A stretch of DNA of 64,000 bases from Alcanivorax sp. (GCA_022449455.1 JAKUPL010000007.1:1-64000); one strand, 5' to 3'; numbered from the stretch's first letter, positions 38,147 to 47,202 are shown. The notes: generated by a model from the sequence alone, not told the origin. Made by a program: numbers and translations.

Positions 38147-39139
38147 TTAATCGCGCAGCGCGCCGACCCGGGCGAAGCGCTGCCGGTAATGGCTCGGCGA
38201 CAGACCCGTGTGGCGCTTGAACAGCCGTGAGAAGCTGCTCACGTCCTGATAACCCACCTGCTCGGCCAGATGGCTCAGATTGGTGGCGCCCCGCTCCAGC
38301 ATCTTGCGGGCCGCCTCGATGCGCACCCGCTGCAAATATTGCAACGGCGGTTCGCCCAGGGCATTGGTGAAGCGCCGCTGCAGCTGCCGCGGGCTGAGAT
38401 GCACCCGCTCCGCCAGGTCCGCCAGGGTGGTGCCCTCGGCGAAATGCTCGTGCAGCCAGGCTTGCACCTGCTGCACCTGCTCGTCGCGGTGGTAGGTCTT
38501 GGCGGGCAGGCCGGCGTAGACGCTTTGCGGGTCGTTACGCACATCGATCACGAACGCCTTGGCCAGCTCCCGGGCCAGATCGGCGCCGCAATAGCGCTCC
38601 ACCAGCAGAATCGTCAGGTCCCGCCAGGCGGTGCCGCCGCCGGCGCAGAAAATATTGCCATCGCGGGTGATCAGCTCGCGTTCGTCCAGATTGACCTGCG
38701 GATAGCGCTCCCGGAACAGCCGGCTGTAGCCCCAGTGGGTGGTGGCGCGGCGGCCGTCCAGCAGGCCCGCTTCCGCGAGCAGGAAGGCGCCGGTGCAGTT
38801 GCTGGCCAGGTCGGCGCCGCCGGCGTGCAGGAAGCGCAGCCATTCCAGGCTTTCCTGCTCCTGGCGCAGCACCTGGGTGATCTCATTGCCGATGGTCGGC
38901 ACGATCACCAGGTCACACTGGTCCACCCGCTCCAGAGCATTGTCCACGGCGATGCGCATGCCGGCGGTGCAGCGCACCGGCTGGCCGCCCCGGGACACCA
39001 CCTGCACCTTGAACTGGCGGTTGAGGGGCTGGCCGTGAATCCGGTTCCAGGTCACGCCGGTCAGGTTGAGGAGGTCCATGACCCCGGTGAGGGCCGAGGC
39101 GAATACGCCGTCGTAGGCAAGTACACTGACTTGATACAT
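38147..39139 (-). CDS. GlxA-family transcriptional regulator (DJ-1/PfpI plus AraC HTH)
   Basis: 330 residues. Residues ~5-190 are a DJ-1/PfpI-like domain with the nucleophile-position Cys in SNCTGAFLLAEAGLLDG; residues ~225-325 carry the AraC double helix-turn-helix (SPRQLQRRFTNALGEPP and VGYQDVSSFSRLFKRHTGLSP). Related regulators control arginine, choline or glycine-betaine use. It is upstream of an amino-acid symporter on the same strand. A nested palindrome begins 31 bases before its start. No N-terminal enzymatic activity can be claimed. Confidence 0.9.
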   Translation of the reverse strand: MYQVSVLAYDGVFASALTGVMDLLNLTGVTWNRIHGQPLNRQFKVQVVSRGGQPVRCTAGMRIAVDNALERVDQCDLVIVPTIGNEITQVLRQEQESLEWLRFLHAGGADLASNCTGAFLLAEAGLLDGRRATTHWGYSRLFRERYPQVNLDERELITRDGNIFCAGGGTAWRDLTILLVERYCGADLARELAKAFVIDVRNDPQSVYAGLPAKTYHRDEQVQQVQAWLHEHFAEGTTLADLAERVHLSPRQLQRRFTNALGEPPLQYLQRVRIEAARKMLERGATNLSHLAEQVGYQDVSSFSRLFKRHTGLSPSHYRQRFARVGALRD

Positions 39140-39169
39140 ATCGTCTTTGCTTCCGGGGCCAGGGCGGGG

Positions 39170-39206
39170 TTGTCGCGAATGACCATGAATTAGTCACGGG
39201 CGACAA
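39170..39206. promoter_or_regulatory. Nested 37-base palindrome upstream of the GlxA-type regulator
   Basis: Symmetric order: TTGTCGC (39170-39176), 3 bases, TGAC (39180-39183), 9 bases, GTCA (39193-39196), 3 bases, GCGACAA (39200-39206). Both arm pairs share one centre. It spans a weak forward promoter (ATGACC 39179-39184, 17 bases, GACAAT 39202-39207) for the RNA candidate downstream. Confidence 0.5.
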
Positions 39207-39207
39207 T

Positions 39208-39347
39208 ACCAGTCCGGGGCGCTGGCTGCCATCCTATCGGCCACACTGGAACGCATGAGATATCGTCATCAGGCTCGGGAGCCTGCTCCGGCAGGCATGC
39301 TATGACGGTAGTGTTCAAGCCCCGCTTCTTAGCGGGGCTTTTTTTTG
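39208..39347 (+). ncRNA. Candidate small RNA ending in a Rho-independent terminator
   Basis: The 314-base gap between the GlxA-type gene and cti holds no credible protein gene. A perfect forward terminator stands at 39318-39347 with no forward gene upstream. Before it, an outer stem CGTCAT (39264-39269) / ATGACG (39302-39307) encloses hairpins AGGCT...AGCCT and GCCTG...CAGGC, which overlap and could be alternatives. A forward promoter near 39179-39207 would give a transcript of about 134 bases. The 5' end is inferred; function unknown. The rest of the gap (39348-39453) shows nothing I can name. Confidence 0.5.
39318..39347 (+). terminator. Rho-independent terminator in the gap before cti
   Basis: AAGCCCCGC, six-base loop, GCGGGGCTT, then eight T. 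The T-run is only on the forward strand, so it ends a forward transcript starting in the gap. Confidence 0.9.
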
Positions 39348-39453
39348 GTTCATCGCGCTTTAGCGGGAAATCGATGCGAGGGGTCTCTATCCGGGACGCG
39401 GATCTGTGTGGGTGCCTTCCGGGATCGCTCAAGCCGTCCCTGGCGGTCCCCAT

Positions 39454-41814
39454 TCAGAAATTGCCGTAGCGGTTGAGGTCGAGGATGCCGGCCTGGATCG
39501 GTTCGTGTTGCTCCATATAGCGCAGCGGCGCCTGCACCCGTTGCCAGAAATCGCTTTCCGTGCGGCGCAGGCCGAAGCGTTCCACCAGGGCGGTGAAGTC
39601 CGCCTGGCTGGTGGCGTTCTTCATCGCCGTGGCGAACGCCGGCAGGTCCGCCGCCGATACCTGGAACATGAAATTGGGGTAGCTGAGCAGCACCCCCGGA
39701 TAGATCGTCAGCGTGTCCTTTTCCGGCTGATAACGCAGCGACTCGCCGAACATGAACGCCACGTTGGAGTGGGCGCGGTTGCGCAGCAAGGAATAGACGG
39801 TGCTGTCCTGGTCGCCGTCCACCATCAGCAGGCTGGCCTCCGGCATCCAGTTGATCACCGGCAGGTCGGCGGCGGTTCGCGACGCCAGCGGCGCCAGGGC
39901 GGTCTCCACCCGGCGCTCCAAAGCGCTGGCCGTCTCGCGCACGCAATCGCCGTCGCCGCACCGGTTGATCGGGTCCGGGCGGGCATTGACGCCGGCGAAC
40001 CGCGACAGCAGACCGGCGTTGAATTCGTCCATGGGCGTGGCGCTGTGGTAGTCGATGGCGGTGGGCGTCTTACCGTCCGCGTCGGCGTAGCTGATCAGCA
40101 GCTTCAGCTTGCCGGTTTTCTGATACCAGTCGTCGAGGATGCTCTTGCGGGCCGCCGCCGGCAGAAAACGCAGGGTGTTCTGCTCGGCGCCGTTGCGGAT
40201 CAGGTCGAAGTAGAGCCGCGTCTGCGCCTGGTGGGACACCGACCCGAACACGTCGAAATTCACCACCAGGTTGTAATAGGACCGCTCGAACAGGGGGTAG
40301 TCCATTACCCAGGTGGTCAGCGGGTAATCGCCGATCAGCCCCTGGCGCACCGACGAATTGTCGTGGTGCCGGAAGATGGTCAGCAGGGCATTGCCGTTGT
40401 CGCCGTCGCCGTCCCAGACGCTGTCCCAGCCGGGGCCGCCGGGCTGGGCGAGGGCATAGGCGTCGTGCCGCTGACGCAGGTAGTCGTTGCGCCGGTGGGT
40501 ATAACGGAGCCACTCCGGACCCAGGTCGATCAGTTTGCCCTCCTGGCCGGGCAGGCCGAGCAGCGGCGAGGCCTTGGCGCGATAGTCCGGGTCGGTGATA
40601 AAGAGATCCCGGTCCGGGTCCTGGAACACCGCCCAGAAATGGTCGCGGATCACGTCGGTGGCGATCTGGCCCCGGCACACAGGGCCCCGGATAAAGGTGC
40701 GTACGAAGTACTCGGCGTCGTCCAGCATCAGCTGGTAGCGGGCGCGGGCGGGCAGGGCGGCGAAGGTGGTGAACGGGTTGGCGCGCTCGTCCTCGCCATA
40801 GCCGGGCAGCTTGCTCACCGTCCACGGCTCGGCGAAGAACAGCGTCTCCATGCGCTGCCGCTTGGCGTCGCTGAGCGCGTAGGTAATGTGGGTCTTGTGC
40901 ACCAGGGTGCCCTTCACCGGCCGCAGGCGGTACCAGAACTCGCCGCCGGGCGGATCGTTGGGGCGCGGCGTGGCCACCGGCACCAGCGCCTTGCCAGGGG
41001 CGGTGCGGGAGCGCTCCAGGGTGAAGAAATGGTCCGGTCGGGTACCGCTGCCGTCGTCGAAATACAGATGCGCCAGAAACAGGTGCTCGAACACCCAGCG
41101 CGCCACCAGTTGCTGGCGCTTGCCGTCCCGGTTGAGCCAGGTTTCCCAGGCGCGGATCTGGCGCTGTTCGTCCGCGGAGAGGTGCACGTCGTCGCTGCCC
41201 GGCGGCGCGCCGGCGGCCAGCCAGGCGCGGAGGGTGGCGAACTCCTGGTCGGTCAGCGCCGGCGTGCCCAGCGGCATGCCACCCAGCGGGTGCGCCTCGG
41301 CGTACTCGTCCATGCGCTCCGGCGCGGGGCACTGGTTTTCCCGCTTCAGGCCCAGTTGGACGTCATCCGGCAGCGGCTCGCCGGGGGTGAACTCATGGGC
41401 GCGGCCCAGTTCCAGCATGCGATACAGCAGCGACGCCTCCAGCCCCTCGGTGCTGTCGATCACCGAGAAGAAGCCTCGTTCCCGCCAATCAGCGGTGGTG
41501 GTGGCGTCAATGAACAGGCGGGAAGGGTCGGCGGCCTTGGTGCGCTGCTTGTAGACCGGCTCGGTGGAGGCGCCACGGTCCAGCCCGGCGGCGGTTTCCA
41601 GCTTCAGCTGGCAGGGCGCGTCGTAGCAGCCGTGGCAGGCGATGCATTTGGTTTCCAGGATCGGGCGCACGTCGTTCTGGAAGGTCACCGGCGCGGCGGG
41701 CGGCGGCGGCGCGGCCCGGGCGGTGTCATCGCAACCGCCCAGCAGCGCCAGGGACAGCGCGAACAGCACCAGTGATCGGCCCCCGATCAGGGGCAAACGG
41801 GGAACGGCGGCCAT
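39454..41814 (-). CDS. cti: Periplasmic fatty acid cis/trans isomerase
   Basis: 786 residues, the usual Cti length. Export signal (1-28) with a possible lipobox LGGC, then a cytochrome c-type heme site CIACH (57-61) followed by a second Cys pair, and the long Cti-specific domain (EFWYRLRP, PLFERSYYNLVVNFDVFGS, HSNVAFMFGESLRY). Cti converts cis-unsaturated phospholipid acyl chains to trans in place, stiffening the membrane quickly against solvents, heat or toxins, without ATP. It stands alone. With the desaturase locus it gives two routes to alter membrane unsaturation. Confidence 0.95.
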   Translation of the reverse strand: MAAVPRLPLIGGRSLVLFALSLALLGGCDDTARAAPPPPAAPVTFQNDVRPILETKCIACHGCYDAPCQLKLETAAGLDRGASTEPVYKQRTKAADPSRLFIDATTTADWRERGFFSVIDSTEGLEASLLYRMLELGRAHEFTPGEPLPDDVQLGLKRENQCPAPERMDEYAEAHPLGGMPLGTPALTDQEFATLRAWLAAGAPPGSDDVHLSADEQRQIRAWETWLNRDGKRQQLVARWVFEHLFLAHLYFDDGSGTRPDHFFTLERSRTAPGKALVPVATPRPNDPPGGEFWYRLRPVKGTLVHKTHITYALSDAKRQRMETLFFAEPWTVSKLPGYGEDERANPFTTFAALPARARYQLMLDDAEYFVRTFIRGPVCRGQIATDVIRDHFWAVFQDPDRDLFITDPDYRAKASPLLGLPGQEGKLIDLGPEWLRYTHRRNDYLRQRHDAYALAQPGGPGWDSVWDGDGDNGNALLTIFRHHDNSSVRQGLIGDYPLTTWVMDYPLFERSYYNLVVNFDVFGSVSHQAQTRLYFDLIRNGAEQNTLRFLPAAARKSILDDWYQKTGKLKLLISYADADGKTPTAIDYHSATPMDEFNAGLLSRFAGVNARPDPINRCGDGDCVRETASALERRVETALAPLASRTAADLPVINWMPEASLLMVDGDQDSTVYSLLRNRAHSNVAFMFGESLRYQPEKDTLTIYPGVLLSYPNFMFQVSAADLPAFATAMKNATSQADFTALVERFGLRRTESDFWQRVQAPLRYMEQHEPIQAGILDLNRYGNF

Positions 41815-41891
41815 GGATCCCTCCAGTAACGTTGAGCAGAGTCTAGCGGAGCGCGGGAGCGGGGAAAATGACCGGTTCTGGAACGCGCCGA

Positions 41892-42347
41892 TTAAAACAT
41901 GGGCATCATGGCCGCCGCCCAGGCGATCATCAGCGCCAGCACCGAGCCGGCGGTGAGCAGGTGCCGCAGGTGGCGGTACCAGGACGGAAGAACGTCGAAG
42001 AACATCATCTGTTCGGTGCCCCAGACGAACACCAGCCCGGCGGTCAGCATCGGCAGGGAGAACTCCACTGGCAGCAGCAGCGCCACCCAGCCGAGCAGCG
42101 CCGGCACCACGCCGAACACCAGCGTGCCGATGTGGTTGCGGCTTTCCAGCCGCGCCAGCGCCCGCCCCCAGTGCACGGCGCCGAGAAACGACAGGATCAC
42201 GGCGGCGTAGCTGACCACCGCGGTCAGCGCGCCGGTCCGCAGGCCGTCTTGCCAGGCCAGCAGAGCGAACGTATAGAACGGAATCAGGCCGGCGATCCCC
42301 ATCACCCGCGCGGCCAGGATATTGCGTGTCTGGAATCGGTCGGTCAC
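41892..42347 (-). CDS. DUF3429-family small membrane protein
   Basis: 151 residues, four hydrophobic segments, with the DUF3429 features GLIPFYTFAL, ILSFLGAVHWG and LMIAWAAAM. Function unknown. Homologues occur across marine proteobacteria and fungal mitochondria. It lies 77 bases upstream of cti on the same strand and could be co-transcribed with it. Confidence 0.8.
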   Translation of the reverse strand: MTDRFQTRNILAARVMGIAGLIPFYTFALLAWQDGLRTGALTAVVSYAAVILSFLGAVHWGRALARLESRNHIGTLVFGVVPALLGWVALLLPVEFSLPMLTAGLVFVWGTEQMMFFDVLPSWYRHLRHLLTAGSVLALMIAWAAAMMPMF

Positions 42348-42440
42348 CGGTTCACTCCCTGGTACGACACCCCTGGTAACAGACGGCGGATTTTCGCCAA
42401 GGTGGCGTGAAGGCGATGCAAAGAATGGCGCGCCGGCGCC

Positions 42441-42956
42441 TCAGCCCGGCGGCAGCGGGAACGGCGTCAGGGTTTTTGGCAGATAAAGCGGATGGGCGGG
42501 CTCACCGGAGCCGTTCAGGCGCAGGCAGTGCAGATCGCCCAGGGTGCGCCGAACCCGGGCGGCGCGGTCGCCATGGGTGCCATAATTGCCCCAGCCGGCC
42601 ACCACCAGGGCGGCATCGCCGGCCAGACGCCGCAGCCACCAGTCGTTGCGCGGGCCCACTGGATCGTCGGCGGCGAACAGGTCGCGGGGGTAGGTGGCCC
42701 GGAACGCGAACAGGTTGGCCACGCACAGACCGGAATAGCCCCAGTCCCGGGCGAACCCGATGCAGCGGCGGATGGTGGGATCGTCCTGGCGGTGGTCCGC
42801 GGTGGACGGGTTGAGGCCCACCAGCAGCACGTAATCCTCACCGTCGCCCCAGCGGCGCCACAGGGCGTAGCGGTAGCGGCGACAGCGGGAGAAATTGGCA
42901 CCGCGCTGGAGCGTGGGGGTGATCGAAACGGAGGGGGTGGCGTCGCGTCGGGTCAT
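42441..42956 (-). CDS. DUF1643-family protein
   Basis: 171 residues. Conserved DUF1643 blocks: YRYALWRRWG, LLVGLNPSTADHRQDDPTIRRCI, YSGLCVANLFAFRAT and WGNYG. The family is cytoplasmic, of unknown function. Divergent from the nitroreductase gene across 63 bases. Start ATG 42956; in-frame GTG/ATG alternatives are not needed. Confidence 0.85.
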   Translation of the reverse strand: MTRRDATPSVSITPTLQRGANFSRCRRYRYALWRRWGDGEDYVLLVGLNPSTADHRQDDPTIRRCIGFARDWGYSGLCVANLFAFRATYPRDLFAADDPVGPRNDWWLRRLAGDAALVVAGWGNYGTHGDRAARVRRTLGDLHCLRLNGSGEPAHPLYLPKTLTPFPLPPG

Positions 42957-43019
42957 GGCGGGCCAGTGTACGGATTTGCCAGAATGCCGCCAGTCTCACT
43001 GACGGAAACGGGAACCACC

Positions 43020-43745
43020 ATGGAATTTATCGAAGCTCTGAACGCGCGCCACAGCGTACGCGCCTTCAGCGACCGGCCGGTGCCCGGGCCGCTGCTGGAG
43101 CGCTTGCTGGCGCGGGCGGCCACATCGCCGAGCTGGTCCAATACCCAGCCGTACCAGATCGCCGTGGCCACTGGCCCGGTGCTGGAGGAACTCGGCGGTG
43201 AATTGAGCCGCCGCTTTGAGCGGCTGGCCCGGCTGCAGCGCGCGCCGGCCTGGAAAAAGGCCCTGGCGGCCTTGCGCCGGGATCCGGGCCTGCCGGACGG
43301 GGATTTCCGGCCGGTGCAGCGCTATCCGGACGACCTGCAGCCGCGGCGCGTGGCCACTGGCCGCGGGCTGTACCAGCGGTTGGGCATCGGCCGGGAGGAT
43401 CATCAGGCCCGGCACCGGCAGATGGCCGCCAACTTCCACTTTTTCGGCGCGCCGGCGGCGCTTTTCCTGTTCGTGCACCGGGGCCTGGATGTCTACAGCG
43501 TACTCGACGCCGGTATCTTCCTGCAGACACTGATGCTGGCCGCCGTGGATGAGGGGTTGGGCAGCTGTGCCCAGGGTGCCCTGGGGCTGTGGCGCTCGCC
43601 GCTGGAGCGCCACTTCGAGATTCCCGCGCACTATCAGCTGCTGTGCGGCCTCTCGCTGGGCTACCCGGACCCGGACGCGCCGGTCAACGGCTTCCAGCCG
43701 GACAAGTTGCCGGCGGAGGCATTGACCCTGGCGCGATGCAAATAG
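43020..43745 (+). CDS. Nitroreductase-family flavoprotein
   Basis: 241 residues. N-terminal RHSVRAFSDRPVP and TSPSWSNTQPYQIAVATG are the FMN-binding region; DAGIFLQTLMLAAVDEGLGSCAQGAL and a GLSLGYPDPDAPVNGF end match the nitroreductase fold. NAD(P)H-dependent reduction of nitro, quinone or enone compounds is the family role; the substrate is unknown. ATG 43020 is chosen; an in-frame ATG at 42984 has no ribosome site. Confidence 0.87.
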   Translation: MEFIEALNARHSVRAFSDRPVPGPLLERLLARAATSPSWSNTQPYQIAVATGPVLEELGGELSRRFERLARLQRAPAWKKALAALRRDPGLPDGDFRPVQRYPDDLQPRRVATGRGLYQRLGIGREDHQARHRQMAANFHFFGAPAALFLFVHRGLDVYSVLDAGIFLQTLMLAAVDEGLGSCAQGALGLWRSPLERHFEIPAHYQLLCGLSLGYPDPDAPVNGFQPDKLPAEALTLARCK

Positions 43746-43757
43746 CGTGAACAGGCC

Positions 43758-44276
43758 CTAGTGGATATCGATGCTGCGGGTGCTGCGTGGATGGTTTTCG
43801 TGGCGCGGCACGTCCAGGGTCAGCAGCCCGTTGTCGAAAGCGGCGCTGAGGGCGTCGCCGTCGGCGTCCGCGGGCAGCGTCAGCAACCGTTGGAAGCGGC
43901 CGAAGCGGCGCTCGCTGTAGTGATAGCCGTCCTCGTCGTTAAGGCGGGTTTCTTGCTTGCGGCCGCTGATCACCAGGGCGTCGCCATCCAGTTCCACCGA
44001 CAGATCGTCGCGACCGAGGCCGGGCACCTCCACGGTGATCACATAGCGGTCCGGTTTCTCCACGATGTCGATATTGGGACGGAACGGGGCCGACGGCTCC
44101 GCGTGGGGTGCCGGGGTGGTCCAGGCCATATCGCCGAGCATCTGCTCGAACCAATTGTCGAATTCCCGATCCCAGCGCAGCAGCGGATGGGACGGGCGCC
44201 GCTGGGGCAGCGGCCGATCGCGGCTGGATTCCTTGCTCAGCCAGTTCCAGGGGTGCAGTTTGCCTTGAGTGCTCAT
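43758..44276 (-). CDS. Hsp20/alpha-crystallin small heat-shock protein
   Basis: 172 residues. The alpha-crystallin domain spans ~65-160 (RPNIDIVEKPDRYVITVEVPGLGRDDLSVEL, RRFGRFQRLLTLP, AAFDNGLLTLDVPR), with a disordered basic N-terminal arm and a short tail. It holds unfolding proteins as an ATP-independent chaperone. A CTTGAA at -35 position on the reverse strand suggests heat-shock sigma-32 control. AAGGAG precedes ATG 44276. Confidence 0.93.
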   Translation of the reverse strand: MSTQGKLHPWNWLSKESSRDRPLPQRRPSHPLLRWDREFDNWFEQMLGDMAWTTPAPHAEPSAPFRPNIDIVEKPDRYVITVEVPGLGRDDLSVELDGDALVISGRKQETRLNDEDGYHYSERRFGRFQRLLTLPADADGDALSAAFDNGLLTLDVPRHENHPRSTRSIDIH

Positions 44277-44309
44277 GGTGCAACTCCTTCTGACAGCCTT
44301 TCCACTTTC

Positions 44310-44338
44310 AGAGTAAGGCCGGCGGTCGGCGATTCAAG
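44310..44338 (-). promoter_or_regulatory. Possible sigma-32 promoter of the Hsp20 gene
   Basis: Reverse strand CTTGAA (44338-44333), 14 bases, then CCTTACTCT. The -35 matches the heat-shock consensus; the -10 only partly matches CCCCATNT. Confidence 0.4.
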
Positions 44339-44473
44339 CCCCGCCGGCGCCACCCTTTGACCGGCGTCAGGGTCGCGTGATTTGCGAAATAACCGTAAAA
44401 CCCGCGCCGGTGCTCTTGCAACCGGGGCGCCCGGCAATCAAACCTGGAGGGACAGTCACGAAAGGAGGCAAAC

Positions 44474-44680
44474 ATGAGCGAGCACGTTTACAAGAAGCTG
44501 GAGCTGGTCGGCTCATCCAAGGACAGCATCCAGGACGCGGTGCGCAACGCCGTGGCGGCGGCCAGCAAGACCGTGGATAACGTGGAATGGTTCGAGGTCA
44601 AGGAGACCCGCGGCCATGTGGAAAACGGCCAGGTCGCTCACTTCCAGGTGGTCGTGAACGTCGGTTTCCGGGTGGACTGA
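44474..44680 (+). CDS. Dodecin flavin-binding protein
   Basis: 68 residues, the standard dodecin length. It has the KKLELVGSS start, the helix SIQDAVRNAVAAASK, flavin-stacking Trp39 in VEWFEVKETRG and the final strand FQVVVNVGFRVD. Dodecins assemble into dodecamers that store flavin and limit its photochemical damage. AAAGGAGG precedes ATG 44474. Divergent from Hsp20; followed by the terminator of the convergent helicase gene. Confidence 0.93.
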   Translation: MSEHVYKKLELVGSSKDSIQDAVRNAVAAASKTVDNVEWFEVKETRGHVENGQVAHFQVVVNVGFRVD

Positions 44681-44696
44681 ATCATCGGGTTGATGC

Positions 44697-44726
44697 AAAA
44701 GGGGCAGCGGCGGGCGCCGCCGCCCC
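44697..44726 (-). terminator. Terminator of the DEAD-box helicase gene
   Basis: Reverse strand GGGGCGGCGGC...GCCGCTGCCCC followed by TTTT. One mismatched base in the stem; strong GC pairing and a T-run. Confidence 0.75.
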
Positions 44727-44733
44727 GAACGGC

Positions 44734-46389
44734 TTATACCACTTCCAGTTCCAGCATTTTCTGACACACCCGCGCGGTGCGCAGCTGGTGCAGTTGCTTG
44801 GCGCTCAGCGCCTCCGGCAGCTGCACCGTGCTGTGATCCTGATGAATGCGGATCGCGCCGATCTGCGCGCTGCTCAACCCCGCCTCATTGGCAATCGCCC
44901 CGACCAGATTTCCGGGTCTGACCCCGTGCGTCTCGCCGACTGCGACGCGGTAGATTTTCATGGGGCCGGCGGGGCGGGCCGCCTTGCCGGCTTTGCGCTC
45001 GCGCTTGCCGGCCGGTTTGCGGTCGCCGTGCTTGGCACGCGGCTCGCGGGCTTCGCGCATTTCCCGGTGGGCACGCACTGGCACGGCTTTCAGGAACAGG
45101 GGTTCCTTCTCGAACATCAGGGTGGCCAGGGCCACCGCCAGATCTTCCGCCGGCAGTTCCAGCTCCTGGGACAGTTCCGCCAGAAGCGCCCGGTTAGCGT
45201 CCGTTTCGGCATGCTTTAAAGCGCCGCTAAGGCGATCCCGGAAGGCGTCCCGACGGCGCTGGTTCAGGTCTTCCACCGAGGGCAGGTCCATCATCGTCAG
45301 ACGCTGGCCGGTGGTGCGCTCGATGCCACGCAGCAGGCCCTGTTCGCGGCGGGCCACGAACAGGATCGCCTCGCCGTCACGGCCGGCCCGGCCAGTGCGG
45401 CCGATGCGGTGCACGTAGGCTTCCGGGTCGGTGGGCATGTCGTAGTTGAACACATGGGTGATGCGCGGCACGTCCAGGCCCCGCGCCACCACGTCGGTGG
45501 CCACCAGCAGGTCGATGCGGTGCTCGCGCAGCCGCGCCACGGTGGTTTCGCGCTGTGCCTGGGGCATGTCGCCGTTGAGCGCTTCGGCCCGGAAACCACG
45601 GCCCTGCAGCTGCTCGGCCAGATTGATGGTGGCCTGCTTGGTGCGCGCGAATACGATGACGCCGTCGTGGCGCTCCGCTTCCAGAATCCGGCACAGGGCA
45701 TCCAGCTTATTGATGCCGGCCACCGGCCAGTAGCGTTGGCGGATGCGCTCGCCGGTGCTGGCGGCGCCGCCGTCGATGCGGATCCACTCCGGGGACTTCA
45801 GATGCTGGTCGGCGATGGTCTTGATGGCCGGCGGCATGGTGGCGGAGAACAACGCCAGCTGACAGGCGGCCGGGGTGCGCTCCAGCACCCAGCGCACGTC
45901 GTCGATAAAGCCCATGCGCAGCATTTCATCCGCTTCGTCGAGCACCAGGGCGCGCAGCTGGTCCAGGCGCAGGCTGCCGCGTTCCATATGGTCCATCACC
46001 CGGCCGGGGGTGCCGACGATCACCTGGGAGCCGCTTTTCAGGGCGCGCAGCTGATCCCGGTAGCCGCCGCCGCCGTAGATCGGCGTGACGGTGATGCCGG
46101 GCAGGCCGTAGGCGAAGGTTTCCAGGGCCTCGGCCACCTGCAGCGCGAGCTCGCGGGTGGGCGCCAGCACCAGCATTTGCGGTGCTTTCAATTGCGGATC
46201 CAGGCGGGCCAGCAGCGGCAGGCCGAAGGCAGCGGTTTTGCCGGTGCCGGTTTGCGCCTGGCCGAGCAGATCGCGGCCTTCCAGCAGGGCGGGAATGCTG
46301 CGTTCCTGAATCGGGGACGGAGTTTCAAAGCCAAGACGGGCGATTGCGCCGAGCAGGGACTCGGGCAGGCCCAGGGTATCGAACGACAT
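44734..46389 (-). CDS. DEAD-box RNA helicase, DeaD/CsdA type
   Basis: 551 residues. All core motifs: Q motif (FETPSPIQ), Walker A AQTGTGKT, PTRELA, DEAD (VLDEADEML), SAT, ARGLDVPRI and HRIGRTGRAGR. A Lys/Arg-rich linker (~440-475) leads to a DbpA-type RNA-binding domain (YRVAVGETHGVRPGNLVGAIANEAG). It unwinds RNA in ribosome assembly and mRNA decay, often cold-induced. The upstream gap of ~195 bases without a gene fits a long leader, common for this class. Confidence 0.93.
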   Translation of the reverse strand: MSFDTLGLPESLLGAIARLGFETPSPIQERSIPALLEGRDLLGQAQTGTGKTAAFGLPLLARLDPQLKAPQMLVLAPTRELALQVAEALETFAYGLPGITVTPIYGGGGYRDQLRALKSGSQVIVGTPGRVMDHMERGSLRLDQLRALVLDEADEMLRMGFIDDVRWVLERTPAACQLALFSATMPPAIKTIADQHLKSPEWIRIDGGAASTGERIRQRYWPVAGINKLDALCRILEAERHDGVIVFARTKQATINLAEQLQGRGFRAEALNGDMPQAQRETTVARLREHRIDLLVATDVVARGLDVPRITHVFNYDMPTDPEAYVHRIGRTGRAGRDGEAILFVARREQGLLRGIERTTGQRLTMMDLPSVEDLNQRRRDAFRDRLSGALKHAETDANRALLAELSQELELPAEDLAVALATLMFEKEPLFLKAVPVRAHREMREAREPRAKHGDRKPAGKRERKAGKAARPAGPMKIYRVAVGETHGVRPGNLVGAIANEAGLSSAQIGAIRIHQDHSTVQLPEALSAKQLHQLRTARVCQKMLELEVV

Positions 46390-46584
46390 GCACAGACCTT
46401 TCGGTGGACGGGCGCTGGGCCGGGCGTGTCGATCAGTGCGGTGCCGGCGTGGCCCTGAAATGAGGGAGGCGGACTATACGTGAGGCGTGGCGGAAATGCA
46501 CGCTTTTTCTGGGGTTGGCGTGTGATGGTGGGGAGGGTATCGCGACTGAAGCGGAGTGCCGCCCAGTCGCGACAGGGTATGGAA

Positions 46585-47202
46585 TTACCCTTCCTGCTTC
46601 TTGGCGAAGGCGTCCGCTTCCACCGCTTCCACGGTGATGCGCACGTCCAGCTCGTCGCTGACCGCCGGCACGTAGGCGTCCATGCCGAAATCGGAGCGCT
46701 TCAGGGTGGTGGTGGCATTGAAGCCGGCCGCCGCCGCGCCGTCGTACATGGGGTGTTTGCCCACTTTATTGACGGTGGTATCCAGCACCACCTGTTTGGT
46801 GATGCCGTTGACGGTCAGGTCGCCCACCAGCTCAAAGGACTGACGGTCCCCGGCCACATTGCGCACCCCGGTGCTCTTGAAGGTGATGGTGGGGTGTTCC
46901 TTGGCCTTGAAGAACTCCGGCTTGTTGAGCAGGTGATCGTTGAGCGCCGGCACGTGGGTGTCCACGCTGTCCACCGGAATGGTCACGTCCACGCGGGCCG
47001 CGGTGGGGTCGTCCGGATCGGCGGTGAGGGTGCCGCTGATGTCGTTGAAGTTGGCCTCGGGCACGGAAAAGCCGAAGTGGTTCCAGGAGAAACGTACCTG
47101 GGTGTGGCCCGGGTCCAGGGTGTACTCGGTGGGCGCGGCCAGCGCCGGGGCGGCGGTGGCGAGCAGGGCGGTGGCAAACAGGCCGGCGAGGACGGATCGC
47201 AT
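46585..47202 (-). CDS. YceI-family periplasmic lipid-binding protein
   Basis: 205 residues. Signal peptide (1-22, ALA), then a lipocalin-like YceI beta-barrel: YTLDPGHTQVRFSWNHFGFS, ISGTLTADPDDP, HLLNKPEFFKAKEHPTITFKSTG and a final acidic strand. Members bind polyisoprenoids or other amphiphiles in the periplasm. AGGAGA precedes ATG 47202. It is on the same strand as the DUF4198 group but 114 bases away, so it may be separately transcribed. Confidence 0.92.
   Translation of the reverse strand: MRSVLAGLFATALLATAAPALAAPTEYTLDPGHTQVRFSWNHFGFSVPEANFNDISGTLTADPDDPTAARVDVTIPVDSVDTHVPALNDHLLNKPEFFKAKEHPTITFKSTGVRNVAGDRQSFELVGDLTVNGITKQVVLDTTVNKVGKHPMYDGAAAAGFNATTTLKRSDFGMDAYVPAVSDELDVRITVEAVEADAFAKKQEG

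Noticed and set aside
39264-39307. tRNA-like folding of the structured gap
   Set aside because: Stem sizes, spacing and lack of a T-loop sequence do not fit a tRNA.
39190-39453. Reverse 87-codon frame in the gap before cti
   Set aside because: It runs through the terminator hairpin, has no ribosome site and no similarity that I can see.
39406-41775. Long forward open frame opposite cti
   Set aside because: cti on the reverse strand has heme and family motifs; the forward frame has none.
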